A stretch of 64,000 bases of DNA, taken from assembly GCA_003116975.1 (NCBI GenBank), contig BGKB01000103.1:62001-126000 (forward strand). Reading direction: 5' to 3'. The position numbers and the translations under genes were made by a program. This DNA is from Aurantiochytrium sp. KH105 (lineage: Eukaryota; Sar; Bigyra; Thraustochytrida; Thraustochytriidae). The notes under the pieces were generated by a model. That model made no database searches, was not told the DNA's origin, and worked only from the letters and a program-made list of their open reading frames with translations. Below, piece after piece: positions 60,022 through 64,000 of the stretch. Positions within the stretch are counted from its first letter, which is position 1, and every line of letters begins with the position of its first letter.

Positions 60022-60798
60022 CGCCACTCTCCTAGCCCTTTCCCTCCTCGTCTCTATGCTCGCGGCGCGCCTGCGACCTTTGCCATCTCGACCTTGGTCC
60101 GTCAAGATGTTCTCGCAGAACAAGTAAAACGGTGCGCGCCTCAGTACACACCCACCACTTTAACATGGTACACACCTTTTTTTCTTGACCTACCCCGAAC
60201 CGAGCAAATGGAGCGGGCGGGGTCGCTTGGCCAGGGCTTCAAGAAGGCTCTTCATCAACGTCAAATCTGTCGGCGCCGCTGCGCGGATGCATCCATTTGC
60301 CGGAGCTCGCTATGACTGGCTTCTCGATTAAAAAAATAGGACCACAGCGCGGACCGTCCCCCAAAAGACCGCCTCTCGTCGCTTCGCGCTTCACCTCGCC
60401 TCGACTCGCAGCGCGGCAGCGCAGCGCGGGAGTCCGCGCCAAATCACTGTGGGCCCCGGTCTTGTATAGAGCGAGTAGGTTGAACTGAGAAAAAGGGAGA
60501 GACACACAGCGACACCCGAGTGCATGGGTTACGAGGTTGCTGCGCGGAACTCGTGTCAATGGATGTTTCCTGGAATATCTGGCGCTGGTCCAGATCAACT
60601 TGGAGCTGCGTGCATGGCGCGGAGGATTCCGAACCATTCAGATTCGCCGCGACAAGAGGGACAAGGACAAAGGGAAAGAAGGAGGAGAAGAAGAAGTAAC
60701 CTGCGCTCCTGTCCCTCAGCCAAAGCCGAGCCAGAACTCGAATACGCCGCGTCGGCCTGTTCCGTGCGTGGTGTCAATACTGCTCGGGAGCGCACAAG
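60022..60798. other. Divergent intergenic region upstream of the serine protease
   Basis: No gene is seen. A short GAGAAGAAGAAG-type purine run lies near 60684-60697. The small + frame ending at 60806 overlaps the protease start and has no coding signal of its own. Confidence 0.45.
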
Positions 60799-62346
60799 AT
60801 GACTAGCATGCGCCGCGTTAAGCTCGAGCTGTTCCTCACCGTCTGTCTGTGTATGCTCACCTTTGTTGAGTCGCGCAGCAGCGGATCGGTCCAGCTCCGT
60901 CAAGACCTACGACGACTTTCTTCCTCAGTCACCAGTGCTTATCAAGAGGTCGATGAAGATGCTTACGATGACAATGATGAGGAGTATGACAGCGACGAAG
61001 ACGAAGACGAAGACGATGACGCGGAGGAAGAGCTGACTTTCCTTCAAGACGACGCGGACGACGGAGATGATGACGAGGACGACGAGGACGATGCCGTCGA
61101 GGACGGAAGCAATTCCACGAGCGACTCAAGAATCGACTTGCGCACGCTCATGGCCCCCACCACAATTCGTGTCGTCGGCGGCACAGAGGTTCCTCTCGAT
61201 AAATCCTCGTACAAGTTTGTTGCGTCTCTGCAGCGAGGGAAAACCAACTTTCCCTATTGCGGAGGAAGCCTCATATCCAAGCGCTTTGTCATGACAGCTG
61301 GACACTGCGTCAAGACCATCTCGCCGGATAGGGTCGTCATTGGTAACTTTGACCTCTCCGACTCCAAAGCAGGTGAGATACGCACGGTGAAAAAAGTGAT
61401 TCGTCATCCTTCCTATAGTGGAGTGACCAACGACATTGCGCTGCTTTACCTTTCGGCCGCCGTCGACAACATTGATCCCGTTGTGTTGAGCCAAGGCGTC
61501 TTTGCTTCACCTCAAGAAGAAGACAATCAGCTCGTCACCGCCGTCGGCTGGGGCTACACTTCCGAGGGAGCAGGCGTCATTCAAGATAGACTCCGCGAGG
61601 TCGATGTACCCATTGTAAGCCAAGGCAAGTGCTCCAAGAGCTACGCTGGCATCGACGAGACCAAGATTTGCGCAGGGTACGAGTACGATGGTTACGATTC
61701 GTGCTCGGGAGACTCCGGCGGCCCTCTCTTTTATTCGGCCCCTGTTACGGGCGAGATCACACAGGTTGGCATTGTCTCCTACGGCCGTGGTTGCGCACGA
61801 GCAGGCTTTTATGGGGTCTATGCACGCCCGTCTGCATTCATCGATTGGATCGAGGAAACACTCAGCCAATATGGCGAGGAGCTGACCACAGAGCATGGGA
61901 CACTGGCGCCAACATCTTCGCCGACACAGGCACCCACAATTTCGGATGACGAGGACGAGCTGGCAGAGTATGCGTACTGCACCAAGTACAACAACAAAAG
62001 AGTTAGGTGCGTGCACAGATCGCGCAATGGCCGTTGTTTTTGGAACGGAGATTTAGAGGTCGAGAGCATGCCCCAACGATCGTGCCTTCCCGTGTTTATG
62101 AAGGCAACAGCAGCGCCCACAGCTGCACCGACTGCTGAATCTACGGAAAGCTCCTCTTTCGTTCCCGACACCAGGGTGGAAATGCAAAGTGAAATGAACT
62201 TTTGCCACGTGTCCAACGCGCAAAGGTGCTCGGAAGGCGATCGCGCAGAACGATGCTTTTGGAACCCGAGGAATAATGGCTACTTTAGCGTGCCATATCT
62301 TCGCAACAAATGTCTTCCAGTCGTCTTCAAGGAAGTATTTCCGTAA
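60799..62346 (+). CDS. Secreted trypsin-like S1 serine protease with acidic propeptide and two Cys modules
   Basis: 515 residues, single exon. A signal peptide spans about 1-25. A propeptide with a dense Asp/Glu tract (51-103) leads to the activation site Arg124-Val125 (IRVVGG). The S1 domain (125-355) has catalytic His169 (TAGHC), Asp212 (NDIALL) and Ser306 (GDSGGP), with Asp300 in the S1 pocket position, so cleavage after Lys/Arg is expected. After a Thr/Ser/Pro linker come two related Cys modules, about 393-432 and 468-509. They share a Cys-x(8)-type spacing, an RCFWN core and a CLPV ending. I know no name for the module; it may bind substrate or cell surface. An N-glycosylation sequon (NST) lies at 105-107. 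Confidence 0.92.
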   Translation: MTSMRRVKLELFLTVCLCMLTFVESRSSGSVQLRQDLRRLSSSVTSAYQEVDEDAYDDNDEEYDSDEDEDEDDDAEEELTFLQDDADDGDDDEDDEDDAVEDGSNSTSDSRIDLRTLMAPTTIRVVGGTEVPLDKSSYKFVASLQRGKTNFPYCGGSLISKRFVMTAGHCVKTISPDRVVIGNFDLSDSKAGEIRTVKKVIRHPSYSGVTNDIALLYLSAAVDNIDPVVLSQGVFASPQEEDNQLVTAVGWGYTSEGAGVIQDRLREVDVPIVSQGKCSKSYAGIDETKICAGYEYDGYDSCSGDSGGPLFYSAPVTGEITQVGIVSYGRGCARAGFYGVYARPSAFIDWIEETLSQYGEELTTEHGTLAPTSSPTQAPTISDDEDELAEYAYCTKYNNKRVRCVHRSRNGRCFWNGDLEVESMPQRSCLPVFMKATAAPTAAPTAESTESSSFVPDTRVEMQSEMNFCHVSNAQRCSEGDRAERCFWNPRNNGYFSVPYLRNKCLPVVFKEVFP

Positions 62347-62649
62347 TGTACTGTTCCATGCCTTTATCGTATTTCTCACTCTGTACAATAGAACAAAACG
62401 GAAATTTGGATTTTATCCTTGATTTGATTGATCAAAAAAAAAAGGAATGGGATTCTTTTCCTTCCACATGTGTCTGTTTCTGTTTCTTTTTCTTTTTCTC
62501 TCCAGTTCAGTCTGATTGTTGAACGCAGTTGTCCCCCTTTTGCATCGCGTCGGCAAGAATGCAAGCGGCTTTGTCAAAAATTAATTGCTTTTGCTTTCAA
62601 AAAGCAAAATCTCGCGATGATGTCAGCCGCTTGATCTGAGATTAACCAG
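62347..62649. other. Intergenic spacer between convergent genes
   Basis: 3' flanks of the protease and Sec14-like genes, A/T-rich for this window, with an AAAAAAAAAA run at 62436-62445 and a T-rich stretch (TTTCTTTTTCTTTTTCTC) at about 62484-62502. No gene is seen. Confidence 0.5.
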
Positions 62650-64000
62650 TCAAGGTAGAGGGAGCCCAGACTTTTCGAGAGTCTGCAAAAGCGCATCGCG
62701 CTCAACCAAAAGTTTTTGCTTCTCGGCTTCAAGCGTGAGGGATTGATGATCCGGTTCCTGGGCATGTGCGCCATCCTCAATAAAGGCGCGAGCAAAGCTA
62801 ATGGCGCGTTGATGAGCGCTAGTTTCTTCAAGTGTCCCCTCGAGCTCTCGTCGCAACGTCTCGATTTGGTTTTCCAATACGCCAATCTCATTGTCCAAGG
62901 GCTCCAAGACCTTGGAGGACGAAGATGGCACAAAACTTCCTGCGCCTCTGGGGGCTGGCGGCGTTGACAGTCCTCTTGCGTTGGTTCCCTGCTCCCCTTT
63001 AATTTCGCTACGCCGTTCTGCGATCTGCCGTCGAAGGTACTCGTTTTCTTCGAGCGTCTCGCGTTCGACGAGCTCAAACTCTAGGTATGCTCGCAAAAGC
63101 GCAACTTGTAGATCGGCCACTGCACTTGTTGTTTGCCGAGGTTCCACAGTGAGCGCACCAGTTACTTGAGAAGAAGCATCTTGGAGGTGCCCGCGATCAT
63201 TTCCGGACTCGTCAACGTTGGACGCCACTACCGTTGGAGCAGCAGCAGGATTAACAGAAAGAGCAGAAGGAACAGAAGTAGGAGTAGGAGCGGCAGCAGC
63301 AGCAGCAGCAGCAGCGCTTTCGTTCACTGCATTTGATGCCTTTGGTCTGGCGATATTTTCCATTTTGCTCTCTCGAAGTGAATTTCTATCCTTTTCTCCA
63401 TCCTCTTCCTTCTTTGCACTTCTCTCGGCATCTGAAATACTGCCTTGCCCAGTACCCGACACGTCCGCAGTGCGAGTTGCAGTGAGAGTTATGCCATTAT
63501 CTTGAGCTGCTGCAGCAGCTGAAAAGGTCTTGGATGTTAGATCCCTTTTCTCGTTTGCTGCGCGGCTTGAGAAAAATCGCTCCGAGACCTGGCTTGCGTG
63601 ATCCTCATAAGAAAGTTTGGGCGCCTTGCCTCCAAAGTCTGAGGGGATTTGTGCAGGGTCAATAATCTCCTCGAGATACTTGAAATAGTCAGAACGAACT
63701 ATGCGCAACTTGGTGAGTGTGTCCTTGTCGAGAAAGTTTTTGACGATCGACCAGCACGCGGAAAACAGCAAAGGCACGTTGATGAGCACTGAGCGAAACA
63801 TTCGCTCGGGGTAAAAGGTCTGGTCAATGTGCATGGTTTTCTTGATGATACTCGTGAATGGTTTCTTGAGTTGCGACATGGAAGCGCCCTCAAAGTCCAT
63901 GACCACCGTGTACTGAGCATCGAGCGGGCTATAAGGTCGCGTTGAAAAAGAATCGGGTCTCTCGGCAAGCTGCACGTCGCGCATGCGCATCATACGTTCT
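62650..64000 (-). CDS. Sec14-like (CRAL-TRIO) protein, 5' part beyond the window
   Basis: The visible part starts mid-domain: QYTVVMDFEGASM, IDQTFYPERM, VLINVPLLF, FLDKDTLTKLRIV and IPSDFGGKAP are the second half of a Sec14/CRAL-TRIO lipid-binding fold. These proteins carry phosphatidylinositol, phosphatidylcholine or other hydrophobic ligands between membranes. An ATG at 63993 is open to the edge, but the first half of the fold (CRAL-TRIO N and the lipid lid) is missing, so the real start must lie beyond 64000. The C-terminal half is a Ser/Ala-rich linker with a poly-Ala run (GCA units at about 63293-63315), then coiled coil (LLRAYLEFELVERETLEENE, EIGVLENQIETLRRELE) ending near the stop. There is no GOLD domain. 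Confidence 0.85.
   Translation of the reverse strand, partial: ERMMRMRDVQLAERPDSFSTRPYSPLDAQYTVVMDFEGASMSQLKKPFTSIIKKTMHIDQTFYPERMFRSVLINVPLLFSACWSIVKNFLDKDTLTKLRIVRSDYFKYLEEIIDPAQIPSDFGGKAPKLSYEDHASQVSERFFSSRAANEKRDLTSKTFSAAAAAQDNGITLTATRTADVSGTGQGSISDAERSAKKEEDGEKDRNSLRESKMENIARPKASNAVNESAAAAAAAAAPTPTSVPSALSVNPAAAPTVVASNVDESGNDRGHLQDASSQVTGALTVEPRQTTSAVADLQVALLRAYLEFELVERETLEENEYLRRQIAERRSEIKGEQGTNARGLSTPPAPRGAGSFVPSSSSKVLEPLDNEIGVLENQIETLRRELEGTLEETSAHQRAISFARAFIEDGAHAQEPDHQSLTLEAEKQKLLVERDALLQTLEKSGLPLP

Overview
The window looks like nuclear DNA of a flagellate-producing protist, most probably a thraustochytrid or another stramenopile. This is an inference from several traits. The DNA is GC-rich with dense simple repeats, and the genes are large and mostly intronless. 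The few introns are short (67-235 bp), with GTAAGT/GTACGT/GTAGGT donors and, in some, CTAAC-like branch points. The proteins are eukaryotic: G-protein alpha, an HIR/SPFH protein, a CEP164-like centriole protein, a POT1-like telomere protein and a gp78/Hrd1-like RING ligase. I see no prokaryotic operon, rRNA, tRNA, CRISPR array or transposase.

Layout. 1-5 kb: stacked GC-rich microsatellites, then a full ABCC-type ABC transporter (+). 5.2-11 kb (-): a four-exon HIR/band-7 protein with a 22-nt micro-exon, then two tandem paralogous multi-pass membrane proteins, both 543 aa, each with a short last exon. 11.6-18.6 kb (-): a leucine-rich-repeat protein, a NatD-type acetyltransferase fused to ankyrin repeats, and an MFS transporter. 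The MFS gene shares a 163-bp divergent promoter with a coiled-coil protein (+, 18.8-20.8 kb) carrying a CC1-box-like dynein-adaptor motif. 21.4-23.9 kb (-): a Pro/Ala-rich protein with a 435-bp internal tandem duplication and a KEN box. 23.9-26.7 kb: gene-poor, microsatellite-rich. 26.7-32.5 kb (-): a large two-exon protein with faint SPIDR-like features and an mARC-like MOSC protein. 34-35.2 kb (+): G-alpha. 35.8-36.9 kb (-): membrane RING-H2 ligase. 38.5-46.4 kb (+): a small helical protein, a stand-alone 121-aa CEP164-type WW protein, and next to it a full-length 1821-aa CEP164 homologue with the same intron position. 46.4-50 kb (-): an unknown protein and a putative nuclear coiled-coil protein. 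52.4-53.9 kb (-): a POT1-like protein. 54.8-62.3 kb: a seven-blade WD40 protein ending in a CaaX box (+), a cytosolic 5'-nucleotidase-like phosphoesterase with two EF-hands (+), a coiled-coil protein (-), and a secreted trypsin-like protease with two C-terminal Cys modules (+). 62.65-64 kb: the 3' part of a Sec14-like gene (-) that runs off the window.

These are ordinary, independently transcribed nuclear genes; nothing indicates one pathway. The points most worth follow-up are the partial tandem duplication of the CEP164 gene, the NatD-ankyrin fusion, the CC1-box adaptor, the WD40-CaaX protein, and a recurrent CCTATAAAAA-type core promoter about 40-85 nt upstream of several start codons. Multi-exon coordinates below give the whole coding span; exon limits are in the evidence.
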